This document shows positions 35,278 to 43,416 of a stretch of DNA of 64,000 nt, piece after piece. The stretch is from JACDAE01 sp963717195. GTDB lineage: Bacteria > Chloroflexota > Ktedonobacteria > Ktedonobacterales > Ktedonobacteraceae. The notes under the pieces were generated by a model that saw only the letters and a list, made by a program, of their open reading frames with translations, was not told where the DNA came from and ran no database searches. How positions within the stretch are numbered: position 1 is the first letter of the stretch; each line of letters opens with the position of its first letter. The position numbers and the translations under genes are program-made. The DNA lies in contig CAVQVR010000021.1 of assembly GCA_963717195.1 (NCBI GenBank), positions 434,001 through 498,000 on the forward strand, in the 5' to 3' direction.

Positions 35278-35757
35278 TTACTCTTTTATTTCACTACCTT
35301 GAATGTGGGCTGGTCCGGGTTGGCTAGGAAGCACGCCGGGAAGAGTCACCCAGAGAAAGCCATTCTCGTAGCGAGCTGTGACGGAATTAGGTTCAACTGG
35401 AACTGGTATAAATACTTCGACACGAAACGGGCCATAGCGAATTTGCGCCTCGTGATAGCACAGGTTTTTGTGAGTTTCGTCATGCTCGTCACGCCTCTCA
35501 CCGCTAATCACGAGAGCGTTTTCATAAAGAGTAACGTCTATTTCCTCTTCTTTCATTCCAGCCAGCTCGACTTTAACGGTCATGCCCTCTGCCGATTCAC
35601 AGATATCGGCCAGGGGACGCCATGTAGTAGAACGATGGAGTATGGATTGTTGGCTCTGGTGCAGAATATCGTTCAATAATTGACGATAACGCTGCTCCAT
35701 TTGCTTCGATGACCCATCAATAGAGCGATAGGTTACCTGTCGATAGCGCATTCGCAT
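35278..35757 (-). CDS. Hsp20/alpha-crystallin small heat-shock protein
   Basis: A 159-residue protein with AAGAGGT before the ATG. The alpha-crystallin domain spans about residues 48-140: PLADICESAEGMTVKVELAG, then LYENALVISGERRDE, and YGPFRVEVFIPVPVEP. The closing strand has the A-x-x-x-NGxLxVxLP pattern in YENGFLWVTLPG. A short carboxyl tail has no clear IxI. It is a holdase upstream of lon in the same transcript. Confidence 0.93.
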   Translation of the reverse strand: MRMRYRQVTYRSIDGSSKQMEQRYRQLLNDILHQSQQSILHRSTTWRPLADICESAEGMTVKVELAGMKEEEIDVTLYENALVISGERRDEHDETHKNLCYHEAQIRYGPFRVEVFIPVPVEPNSVTARYENGFLWVTLPGVLPSQPGPAHIQGSEIKE

Positions 35758-35777
35758 GGATGGTTACCTCTTAATAC

Positions 35778-35829
35778 AAAAAAGCAAAGGGTGCAAGTAT
35801 GCAAGAGTCTGCCGGGCCCTTTGCCTTTT
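35778..35829 (-). promoter_or_regulatory. Terminator-like hairpin in the hsp20 5' leader
   Basis: On the minus strand GGCAAAGGG and CCCTTTGC pair around a 25-nt loop, and the second arm is followed at once by TTTTTTG. This is the layout of an intrinsic terminator, but it lies 20 nt before the hsp20 start and downstream of the likely promoter. It may act as an attenuator or thermosensor. Confidence 0.5.
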
Positions 35830-35868
35830 ACGATTACAAGATAGCGCGAGAGAGTCTACTGTCCATTG

Positions 35869-35897
35869 ATTATGACACGCCATTTCTGAAATTGCAA
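35869..35897 (-). promoter_or_regulatory. Probable sigma-70 promoter of hsp20-lon
   Basis: On the minus strand TTGCAA and CATAAT are separated by 17 nt. The predicted start is about 100 nt before the hsp20 ATG, so the mRNA leader includes the hairpin at 35778. No HAIR or CIRCE sequence was seen here. Confidence 0.5.
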
Positions 35898-36273
35898 GAT
35901 CATTTGACGTGTTCCAACCTAATATGCTACTATATTTCTATATCTTTCGTCAGTGTTCATGGTGATGCAAGCTAATTCATTGCTCTTGATGTAACCAATT
36001 GGTAGATACAATGCGTATTATCAGTAGAAGGTACATCATTTTCCACGGCTGGCGAGATATGTTTTATCCGATGCAGCTGTATGCTCTAAAAGGAGCGAGG
36101 AGGTGATGAGGGCAGGACCGCATTTTCGCTTGACTTTCCTCCGTACGAGGAGTGGCAGATCCTTTTCATATGCGAGAAGGAGGGTTTTGCCAATACCTGG
36201 CAATTAAAACGGATGATGGTGATTGAAGGATGGCCAGAGAGTCATCCCCAACGCGACGAGGGCAAAAGACGAT
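35898..36273. other. Intergenic region without a convincing gene
   Basis: About 375 nt between the divergent hsp20 and the next gene. A 33-codon frame at 36106-36207 follows GAGGAGG very closely (2 nt), which is too close for a normal start, and has an Arg-rich unrecognised product, so it is not called. Confidence 0.4.
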
Positions 36274-36741
36274 ATGATCACCCAAAAGATCAAACGTTGG
36301 CTGGGCAAGCTGTTTGCATGGTGGCCCTGGAGGCAATCCCCCGAGACCAGCTATGCACAGGCTGTCAGCAACATGAATCCAGGCGTAACACAGGAATCTA
36401 TGGTACGAAATGCAGTGGATGGGCCATTGCCACAGATTGGCAATACGTCCGTAGCCGTTGAACAAGGGAGAGATGAAGATACCCCAGAGTCGAGTCGGCC
36501 CACTACCGAGGAACGCCCTGAATATGTTGTATCATCTCATCCCTCTCAGGCTGAGGAACTCCTCAATCCCCTGCTCCCCTCGGCCAAAGAGAAGAACCAG
36601 TCCCTAGAAGAAGTTTCCCCACCTTCACCCACACCAGAGCAGAAAATGGCATTTTTGCAGTACCTTGTAAAACGCGGCATCATTAATGAAGGCTTCGGCG
36701 AGGGGCAGCTACCCAGGCAGTACAAAAAGTCCCAAAAGTAA
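36274..36741 (+). CDS. Hypothetical protein with amphipathic N-terminus
   Basis: The start at 36274 (MITQKIKRWLGKLF) is preferred over a TTG at 36223 because the product then begins with a basic, Trp-rich amphipathic segment (WWPWRQ) and a GAGGG lies a little upstream. The 155-residue product is otherwise disordered, Pro/Ser/Glu-rich, with a short conserved-looking helical end (TPEQKMAFLQYLVKRGIINEG). No family was recognised. It converges on the next gene across a perfect palindrome. Confidence 0.6.
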   Translation: MITQKIKRWLGKLFAWWPWRQSPETSYAQAVSNMNPGVTQESMVRNAVDGPLPQIGNTSVAVEQGRDEDTPESSRPTTEERPEYVVSSHPSQAEELLNPLLPSAKEKNQSLEEVSPPSPTPEQKMAFLQYLVKRGIINEGFGEGQLPRQYKKSQK

Positions 36742-36762
36742 AAGGATTGTGCGGTTATTTCG

Positions 36763-36822
36763 GACAACAGGAGTAGGGGCGTCACCTTGCGTACGCAAGG
36801 TGACGCCCCTACTCCTGTTGTC
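36763..36822. terminator. 60-bp perfect palindrome, shared terminator
   Basis: Two 30-nt arms, starting GACAACAGGAGTAGGGGCG, are exactly complementary with no loop, centred on GCGTACGC. It lies between the stops of two convergent genes (36741 and 36824). The GTAGGGGCGTCACCTTGCGT arm occurs again at 43298-43317, so it is a dispersed repeat that may act as terminator. Confidence 0.75.
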
Positions 36823-36823
36823 A

Positions 36824-37831
36824 TTAGAGACCGGATGAGTAGCCCTGTCTCTGGGCCTCTTCTTCAGTAGTGAAGTAGATAACGTCATTTTTCCCAGTTT
36901 CCGGTACTGCCAGTTGGTCGGGAGGAGTCGAGGCAGGATAGTAGCGGCGGGTGCCTACAACGCCTATAAAAGCCGCATTAGAGGGCACGGACAACGCAGC
37001 AGGCATCATCTTCTCCTGGTCGGCGACGGCGACGGCAGGAGTGCTATCTTCAGTCAGTGAAGACTGAGTCGACGGTTGGATAACTGGTGCAGGAGTAGAA
37101 TGGATCGAAGCTTTTCCTTGAGCAGAAGTTGAAGGGTTCAAGTAGCCATTCTGCGGTAGCGAGAAGCTTTGTTCCGCTTCCTGTTGCTGTTGTACGCGCT
37201 GTCTGATGAGCAAGTAGGCAACAATTCCGGCAGCAGTCAGGCCCACAATGAAGCCTGAGATCACCCAGAACGTCCCATCGCGCTCAGAGATCTGACGTGT
37301 AGCCTGACGACTTCGTTTGCTCAGCTCTTTGGCAACCTTCTCGCTACGCCGGCTCAGCTCTTTTGCCACTTTCTGACTGCGCTTGTTGAGATCTTTTGCT
37401 ACTTTCTGGCTGCGTTTGTTCAGCTTCTGGCTGCGTTTGCGCAATTCTGCGCGTATCTCTTCGCTACGCCGGAGCAGGTCTTGAGAAGCAGTATTTCCAC
37501 GTTCCGCCAGATCATGTGTTACCTCGCCACTGCGTGAGATAAGGGACTGAGAGAGCTTCGTGCCACGCTCAACAAGCTCTTCCAGTTCCTGAACCAGTAC
37601 CTCACCGCGCTCTCGTAAAGCATCGCTCAGCGGTTGTTTTACGTTGAGCTGCTTCTGAATATCTTCGACATCCAGTGCTTCCAAATCTTTTGTACGCTTT
37701 CCGCCACGCTCAAGGCGATCTGCCAGGCGTGCCGCCATTGTATTAATTACGGGACCAAGCACGGTAAGGGTAAGAGTTCCTATACGTAATAAGCGCTCGG
37801 TTCCTGACTCGGCCTGTTGATTATCTGTCAT
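36824..37831 (-). CDS. Coiled-coil membrane protein with C-terminal Ada-Zn-like segment
   Basis: A 335-residue protein with GGAGG before the ATG. Residues about 60-180 are long charged helices with an 11-residue repeat (KRSQKVAKDLN, then RRSEKVAKELS and so on). One TM follows (FWVISGFIVGLTAAGIVAYLL), then a Gln/Ser/Pro-rich linker. The end (FIGVVGTRRYYPA to YFTTEEEAQRQGYSSG) resembles the short metal-binding domains that read nxxxxYH...F.s.eeA...Gy, though the Cys residues are missing. A structural or surface role is likely; the exact function is not known. Confidence 0.7.
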   Translation of the reverse strand: MTDNQQAESGTERLLRIGTLTLTVLGPVINTMAARLADRLERGGKRTKDLEALDVEDIQKQLNVKQPLSDALRERGEVLVQELEELVERGTKLSQSLISRSGEVTHDLAERGNTASQDLLRRSEEIRAELRKRSQKLNKRSQKVAKDLNKRSQKVAKELSRRSEKVAKELSKRSRQATRQISERDGTFWVISGFIVGLTAAGIVAYLLIRQRVQQQQEAEQSFSLPQNGYLNPSTSAQGKASIHSTPAPVIQPSTQSSLTEDSTPAVAVADQEKMMPAALSVPSNAAFIGVVGTRRYYPASTPPDQLAVPETGKNDVIYFTTEEEAQRQGYSSGL

Positions 37832-38147
37832 CGTCTAACCTCCACTAGAAATAATGAAAAGATTTTGCTGTCTTGTAATACGCAAAACAGGCAGCTTCCT
37901 CATGGCGTTGGTTTCTTAAAGCAATAGAGTTTCTACTCATCTTATTATAATCTCTCAACGAGGCAGGTGTGTATAAACTCTTACACGTTCATAGCAAACA
38001 CAAGGGATACAATATATCGTGTCCGTGGGGTAGGAGAAATGGGAATGGACAAAAACCCGTTCACCAGACAAGGGAATAAAGCCTGGAACAACAGTGTACC
38101 AGAGCACTATTCCTGATGAGTTATTGGGGCAGGCAAAATGCCGATAG
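37832..38147. other. Intergenic region, nothing seen
   Basis: About 316 nt. No gene, hairpin or clear promoter could be supported beyond weak AT-rich stretches near 37925-37955. Confidence 0.5.
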
Positions 38148-38588
38148 CTAAAAATCCTCGGTCGCGAACTCGCTCAACTGGAGGACGAGGCGGCAAAAGT
38201 GTAACATGGCCGAAACTGATTCTAAATAAGCTTCATCGCTGGCTGCCGCCTGCTTAGTAATTGCAGCGCGACGACGTAGGGCGCGTAGTACCACCATCAC
38301 ATCTTCTTTAAGGGAGGTATCGAGATCTCCACGTTGCATCAGAAGAACGACCTGGCTCACGATTAAATCAACTTCACGGCGCATCAAGGTCAAATCATTC
38401 ATCCACTCTTCATCATCATCATCCCCATCGTAACCACCGTCCCAAAATAGTGCATCAGCAAATTGCTCTCGCCGTTTGACATCGCTGCGCATAGGCTTGC
38501 GTGTCGGTCGGAGGTGAGCTTTCGGTTCTTCTTGCTGCACACCCAGCTCACGCAGTAGCACGGCCAGTTCTTCTTCCCAGCCAGCCAT
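38148..38588 (-). CDS. Conserved-looking small acidic protein, unknown function
   Basis: A 146-residue protein. The start at 38588 (MAGWEEELAVLL) has GGAGG 8 nt upstream; a GTG/ATG frame from 38642 would cover that site. It has an acidic patch (DGGYDGDDDDEEW) in the middle, flanked by helical parts (LTLMRREVDLIVSQVVLLMQ, VLRALRRRAAITKQ). No membrane segment or known motif was seen. Confidence 0.65.
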   Translation of the reverse strand: MAGWEEELAVLLRELGVQQEEPKAHLRPTRKPMRSDVKRREQFADALFWDGGYDGDDDDEEWMNDLTLMRREVDLIVSQVVLLMQRGDLDTSLKEDVMVVLRALRRRAAITKQAAASDEAYLESVSAMLHFCRLVLQLSEFATEDF

Positions 38589-38825
38589 AGAAGCACCTCC
38601 ATGGAAAACAAGCGCAAACAGTGATCTGAGCCGGACTCTCAAGACCGCAGAGGCTGGTGCATTAAAGGAAGACGACGTATCCCACCATCGTGAGGTCTAC
38701 CTGCTCACACCTGCAACTCTATCCGAAGTGTAACACAGTGTCTGATGCTTGTAAATGGGCTAAAGTGTTTTGAAAAAGGGCAACGATCAGAGAGAGATCC
38801 TCTCCGACCGTTATTCTGAGCAGTT

Positions 38826-40145
38826 TTAGAAAGGCAAAAAGTGCGAGGGCAGGTGGGGAAGAATGGGAAATAAGGCCACGGTGATCAGCGCGACCACAAG
38901 CAAGATGGTGAAGTACACCTCTAGCTTCAGTGTCTGCCGCATAACCATATGGATACTGGCCGGGTTATCAGTGCGCAAAATGCCACTGATGATAAGTACC
39001 AGCAGCGGAAATGTCCATAGAGCAATGAGAATCAAATGCGGCTCATGGTGAGGTATGGCCAGAAAGACAAGAACGGTATAAGCGCCCAGAAGCAGGGCCA
39101 GGAGCCAGATACGGCTCCATTGCACGCCGAGCAAGGAAGCGATGGTTCGTTTACCAGCATGCATATCGCCTTCGATATCGCGCATATTATTGATGTGTAT
39201 GATAGCGGCTGCCATAAGGCCAAGAGGCAAGCTATAGACAAAGGGTTTGTATTCGATATGCCCTGTCTGTATAGCGTAAGCTCCCATTGTGATCAAAGGG
39301 CCGAAGAGCAGAAAGGCGACCAGTTCACCCAGACCCAGAGACGAGAGTGCACGCGGAGGGGCACTATAAAAATACGCACAGAGCAGACCAATCAGGCCAA
39401 ACAGGTAGAGTACTGCACCTCCCACACTGGCAACAATCAGGCCGAACAGAACTCCCAGTACGAGCAAAACCAACCCGAGCGTCAGAACTCGACTTGGTTT
39501 GACAAGACCTTGTTGGATTAAGCCACCGGGCCCCAGGGTATTACTGGTATCGATACTGCGCAGATAATCATAATAATCATTCACCAGGTGCGCACCCAGT
39601 TGCAAGAAAAGCAGAGAAATGATCATACCGACAAAAGGCACAATATGCAAATGGCCAAAGGGAGTTTGAGCTGAGATGGTTTGTATCCATGCCAGCGCAG
39701 TCCCTAATAAAGCAGGCAAGAAGGATAAGGGAAGATAGGATAGACGTATGCCATCCACCCAGACCTGGAGCCACTCGTTGGGGGCACGTCGATATTCCGA
39801 AGGCTGCACAACGAGCGGGACGGGCATGCTTACAGATCTTGTGGAAGCAACGGAATGGACGAAGACTTCAGGCTGCAATGCATTGATAGTCTCCAATGAG
39901 CCTATCGGGATCGTGGGCACTTCTTCGGCCTGGACGGAGTCGGCAGTTACGACACGGGTTGAAGTCATGGCACGAAATCGTACAGGTCCAGAAGAGGTCT
40001 TTTCAGGTTTTGTGTTTACCTCAGCGGTTTCTGTTGCTACGTCGGATTGAGAAGTCGTCCTGGCAGGTGATTTTTTCACAATGTCAGAAGTCATGGTATC
40101 GGGTTGAGAAGTTGCAGAATCAATATGGTTCAGGTCTTTCTCCAT
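38826..40145 (-). CDS. menA: UbiA-family prenyltransferase (MenA-like)
   Basis: The start at 40145 (MEKDLNHIDS) follows AGAGGGGGG. A roughly 110-residue low-complexity Thr/Ser/Val-rich N-extension precedes the enzyme, which is unusual for MenA. About 8-9 membrane segments follow. The first Asp-rich motif is NDYYDYLRSIDT, and the second is NNMRDIEGDMHAGKRT. GPGGLIQQGLVKPSRV is typical of MenA, which attaches a polyprenyl chain to DHNA to make demethylmenaquinone. It has no menaquinone neighbours in the window, so the substrate is inferred from the motifs. Confidence 0.82.
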   Translation of the reverse strand: MEKDLNHIDSATSQPDTMTSDIVKKSPARTTSQSDVATETAEVNTKPEKTSSGPVRFRAMTSTRVVTADSVQAEEVPTIPIGSLETINALQPEVFVHSVASTRSVSMPVPLVVQPSEYRRAPNEWLQVWVDGIRLSYLPLSFLPALLGTALAWIQTISAQTPFGHLHIVPFVGMIISLLFLQLGAHLVNDYYDYLRSIDTSNTLGPGGLIQQGLVKPSRVLTLGLVLLVLGVLFGLIVASVGGAVLYLFGLIGLLCAYFYSAPPRALSSLGLGELVAFLLFGPLITMGAYAIQTGHIEYKPFVYSLPLGLMAAAIIHINNMRDIEGDMHAGKRTIASLLGVQWSRIWLLALLLGAYTVLVFLAIPHHEPHLILIALWTFPLLVLIISGILRTDNPASIHMVMRQTLKLEVYFTILLVVALITVALFPILPHLPSHFLPF

Positions 40146-40408
40146 ACGCCCCCCTCTGTTAAAGTCATCATTCAAAGATGCTGATGGGATTTATTTTGAG
40201 TGCTCCTAGAGTACCGGTCAGGAGGTGTCTCAGCGAGCAAAGATACTGATAGTATCGATAATAATGTAAATGCACATACGCGAGTACATACGCCTTACGG
40301 CAAAGATGCCTTGCTTAATGTCTTCCTTAATAAGCCATACGTATAATACGGCCAACAATTTACAAAGTGCAGGAAATATAAGATTTCCAGCCTACTTCTG
40401 GCTATTAT

Positions 40409-41069
40409 TTAACGCACATCGTGGTTTGAGTCAAGCCTTTGTAGTTCCTGCTGCAACTTCATCATTGACTGTTGCAGGTGAGCCTGGCTGATAGCAGAAG
40501 TGAGATCACCGCGTGTCTTCTCCAGAATCACCACGCGCGGCATCGGTAGTGCGTCTAAGGCCGCCGGTGATAGCATCTGGGAAATCCACTGAAATGAGTA
40601 GAGCATAGATGTCGTCCATGTAGCGTAGAAAAGTTTCGCAATCGTCGTAGTTACCATGGCGTAATTGATCAAGCACATAGCGTCTCAACTCGCCCACGGC
40701 CTCAGCGAGACCATTCAGATAGGCAGCATCGCTAATAGAAAGTTCATTGGGCAGAGGGAGGGAGCGATGTTGAGCGAGGGCGGTAAAGGTGATGGCTTCC
40801 GCATATTCTTTCTGTGCGTCCTGTACGAAGCCAGCATAGTAGATATCCTGATGATCGCGCAGGTCACTCGCCATCTCGGCAATGAGGGTAGCCGCCTGAG
40901 ACATAAGTTCCTCGGCCAGACGAAACTCCTGGCGATGCGTCGCACGAATACTATTTGCACAGTAGCGAACAGCGGCACGAGATTTGGGAAGTGCACGTTC
41001 GCGAGCTGCATGTTTGAGCGCAAGGTGATCTATGGCTTCGCGGCCAATCGCATCTATATTATAAAGCAT
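40409..41069 (-). pseudogene. Translin-family protein, frameshift near 40530
   Basis: The start at 41069 (MLYNIDAIGREAIDH) follows AAGGAAT. The frame runs 187 residues to 40506, but the normal end is in the next frame to 40409: reading across one extra base at about 40529 gives LRRTTDAARGILEKTRGDL and a helical tail. The mid-part DAAYLNGLAEAVGELRRYVL and HGNYDDCETFLRYMDDIY match translin proteins, helical nucleic-acid-binding proteins with archaeal and eukaryotic members. If the extra base is real, the last helix is replaced by GDSGEDTR. A sequencing error is equally possible. Confidence 0.72.
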
Positions 41070-41189
41070 AAGCGATATTCCTTTCTATGATATACATAGT
41101 GTACCATAGAAAGGGAGTAGAACGCATCAGTAATGCAGATTTTGTTCAGCGCCATAGCAAGAATGGCGCTGAAGAGCCAGACTCAACGT

Positions 41190-41675
41190 TCACATGTGTC
41201 CGCCACGGCCACGTCGCGTCTTTTTATCGCTCTGCCAAGACAGAGGATAGACCTCAATTTCCGGTGGGAAGCTCATGCTTTGCACATCGCCTGCCCAGAA
41301 GAGCAACTTCATCATCTCGGCAACGGCGTACAACATATGTTGTAAAGTTGCTTCGCGTGCCTGTTCGTAGGCGGGGCTTCCTTCATAAGCGGCCAGTTCC
41401 GCAAAGCCAACACTAAGGGGAGAGATACCACTGAGGCGAACAAGATAGCTATCCATCATCGTGTCACCCTTATCGGTTGGAAGCATAACGCGTAATTCTG
41501 GCTGGCGGTCAATGATGTCCAGGCGATAGAAGACACCGTAGTGGTCGCGCGAGGCCTGAAAAATGGATACCTCTGGTACGGAGTCACTTTCATAGTTGTA
41601 AGATCGATCTTCTGGACGTTCCATTTCAACTCCTAAATCTGCCAGAAAGTTTTCAAACTGCTCGTCGATGTTCAC
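41190..41675 (-). CDS. Hypothetical protein
   Basis: A GTG start at 41675 (NIDEQFENFLADLG) is preferred as GAGAGG lies 6 nt upstream; a TTG at 41702 has no such site. The 161-residue product is acidic, with no signal, TM or known motif. A middle part, FYRLDIIDRQPELRVMLP, looks like a beta-rich domain. It lies between the translin and pentapeptide genes. Confidence 0.6.
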   Translation of the reverse strand: MNIDEQFENFLADLGVEMERPEDRSYNYESDSVPEVSIFQASRDHYGVFYRLDIIDRQPELRVMLPTDKGDTMMDSYLVRLSGISPLSVGFAELAAYEGSPAYEQAREATLQHMLYAVAEMMKLLFWAGDVQSMSFPPEIEVYPLSWQSDKKTRRGRGGHM

Positions 41676-41880
41676 GTCTATCCTCTCTCGTGTATGCAAC
41701 AATGTATGTTTGACATTGATAACCTTTCACCGTTCTATTCCAAACAGGCTATGAGAAAGTGGAAACGCGGGTAGGAGCATTTCTTAGAAATTCCAGAAAA
41801 TCGCCAAAAGGGTGAAATGCTTGTAGGGTGCGCCTGCATTGTTTATAATAGGAATGAGGACAGGGAAGGGGACAAAAGCA

Positions 41881-42330
41881 ATGGCGAATCAAAACCATCT
41901 CTATATTCTTAAGCAGGGTATCAGTTATTGGAATCGCTGGCGGCAAGACAACCCGACAATCCAACCTGATTTGAGCAAGGCCCGCCTGGATGGGATGAAT
42001 CTGAGTTTTGCCAATTTCAGTCGGACGGACCTGAGTTTTGTCAATTTTACGCGATCAAACCTTAGCGGAGCCATATTTAAAGATGCAAAGCTTACAATTG
42101 CAACCTTCAGCTCTGCTATTTTAGTAAATGCAGAGCTGAGCAACGCTGATTTAACAGGGGCTGATTTAACAAATACTGATCTAAAAGGCGCGAATTTGAG
42201 TCACGCCAATTTAAAAGTAGCGAAGTTTAATGGCGCAGACATAAGGGGAGCGAATCTCGACGCTGCAAATCTTGATGGGGCGGTTGGTATCAACACCAAG
42301 AAAGGGAAAGGCAGACGGAACTTCTTCTAA
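41881..42330 (+). CDS. Pentapeptide-repeat protein
   Basis: A 149-residue protein with AAGGGG before the ATG. From about residue 30 to 140 it is a run of A(D/N)LXX pentapeptides (ADLTGADLTNTDLKGANLSH is one stretch), which fold as a right-handed quadrilateral beta-helix. The N-part (YILKQGISYWNRWRQDNP) and the basic end GKGRRNFF lie outside the repeat. Its target is not known. Confidence 0.88.
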   Translation: MANQNHLYILKQGISYWNRWRQDNPTIQPDLSKARLDGMNLSFANFSRTDLSFVNFTRSNLSGAIFKDAKLTIATFSSAILVNAELSNADLTGADLTNTDLKGANLSHANLKVAKFNGADIRGANLDAANLDGAVGINTKKGKGRRNFF

Positions 42331-42400
42331 TTATTTAAGAAGTGACCAGAGTCGATAGAGTGAGTGCAGCAGTACACAGACCGCCACACTCAGAATGAAA

Positions 42401-42859
42401 CTAGACAACCTCGGCACTAAGGTATATTTCGAGAACGCGCTTGAAATTTTCCTGGGCTTCTGTCATGTGCTCCAACATAGGCTCAAGAGCTACCTCGTTT
42501 TTAATCGGTGATTCCGGGTCCATTTCAAAATCGTCCGTCCAGGTCATCAAAGTACCGCCTTCAACGGGTTCATAGCGCCAGGTAAGATGATGAAAGACAT
42601 ACGGGAACGATGGTGCATCGCGACGAGACATAGCCACACGCTCCTGAAAATCAAGAATACGCCACGCACGCCATGTACGACCTTCTTTATTCGTTAACTC
42701 GAATACCAGTTTGGCGAATCTCCCCTCTCTCTCAAATGAAATTATTTTTGCCTGGGCCATATTGGTATAGAGTTCTGTCCAACGGGGAATATCGTTCGTT
42801 AACTCGAAAACACGTTCAGGATCGCCTTTAACGAAGATTGAGCGTGATGCACGAGGCAT
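42401..42859 (-). CDS. SRPBCC aromatase/cyclase-like protein
   Basis: A 152-residue START/Bet v1-like protein with AAAGGAAA before the ATG. It begins with VKGDPERVFELTNDIPRWTELY, typical of polyketide cyclase/dehydrase domains, and ends in LEHMTEAQENFKRVLEIYL, the long last helix. It lies 100 nt after the ACP of a type II PKS operon and is therefore probably the cyclase that guides folding of the poly-beta-keto chain. Confidence 0.82.
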   Translation of the reverse strand: MPRASRSIFVKGDPERVFELTNDIPRWTELYTNMAQAKIISFEREGRFAKLVFELTNKEGRTWRAWRILDFQERVAMSRRDAPSFPYVFHHLTWRYEPVEGGTLMTWTDDFEMDPESPIKNEVALEPMLEHMTEAQENFKRVLEIYLSAEVV

Positions 42860-42889
42860 AGTATATTTTCCTTTCTAAAATGGACGCGA

Positions 42890-42960
42890 TCAATCGCGCG
42901 GACTTGTAAACCGCGCCCCTACATTTGATTTCGCATGGGCTTGTGAACGGCGCCCCTACT
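42890..42960. repeat. Two copies of a GTAGGGGCG-type dispersed repeat
   Basis: Read on the minus strand the motif GTAGGGGCGCCGTTCACAAG is followed by GTAGGGGCGCGGTTTACAAG about 35 nt on. Each starts with the GTAGGGGCG also seen at 36774, 43298 and 61629, and the second carries an inverted CGCGCGATTGATCGCG. Confidence 0.6.
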
Positions 42961-43222
42961 AGATCTGTTCTTCTTCTTTGACTTGTTGTACTAATTGAAT
43001 TATTTCTTCAACAGTGATACAGCGCCGTAAATCGGACATGGGTAACTTCATCGCGAAGTGTTTTTCGATCTTGATACCTAATTCGACAAGTTCGAGCGAG
43101 TCTATGGCAAGATCGTTGAGCAGGTCTGACTCTAAAGGCACAGGTGTTTCGCTATCGACTTGCTGACGAACGAGCTCTTCAACGCGCGTTTCCACTTCTT
43201 GTTGCATAAGAACTTTTGACAT
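42959..43222 (-). CDS. Acyl carrier protein of the type II PKS
   Basis: An 87-residue protein with AAGGAAGGA before the ATG. The phosphopantetheine Ser is in LAIDSLELVELG near residue 42, and the acidic helices around it are as usual for ACPs. The position between the ketosynthase pair and the cyclase marks it as the ACP of that PKS. Confidence 0.92.
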   Translation of the reverse strand: MSKVLMQQEVETRVEELVRQQVDSETPVPLESDLLNDLAIDSLELVELGIKIEKHFAMKLPMSDLRRCITVEEIIQLVQQVKEEEQI

Positions 43223-43296
43223 GTGAAAGATCCTTCCTTTGTTTCTACTGCTGTGTTGATATTCAATTGAACTGACCTTTTACCCATGGTCCCAGG

Positions 43297-43380
43297 CGTA
43301 GGGGCGTCACCTTGCGTACGCCTGCTTGCCTAACACGGTGTTCTTCTGGACGCGGGCGCACGCAAGGTGACGCCCCTACG
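43297..43380. repeat. Inverted GTAGGGGCGTCACCTTGCG repeat inside the PKS operon
   Basis: Two 21-bp perfectly complementary arms (43297-43317 and 43360-43380) flank a 42-nt loop. The arm is the same as in the 36763 palindrome. It lies between the chain length factor and the ACP, in the middle of the operon, where it could limit or stabilise the downstream message. Confidence 0.75.
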
Positions 43381-43416
43381 GAAAGTTAAATAAAGGTTTC
43401 GATGCAGCGTGATGGT

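Noticed and set aside
36106..36207. 33-codon frame after GAGGAGG
   Set aside because: The ribosome site is only 2 nt from the ATG and the Arg-rich product resembles nothing.
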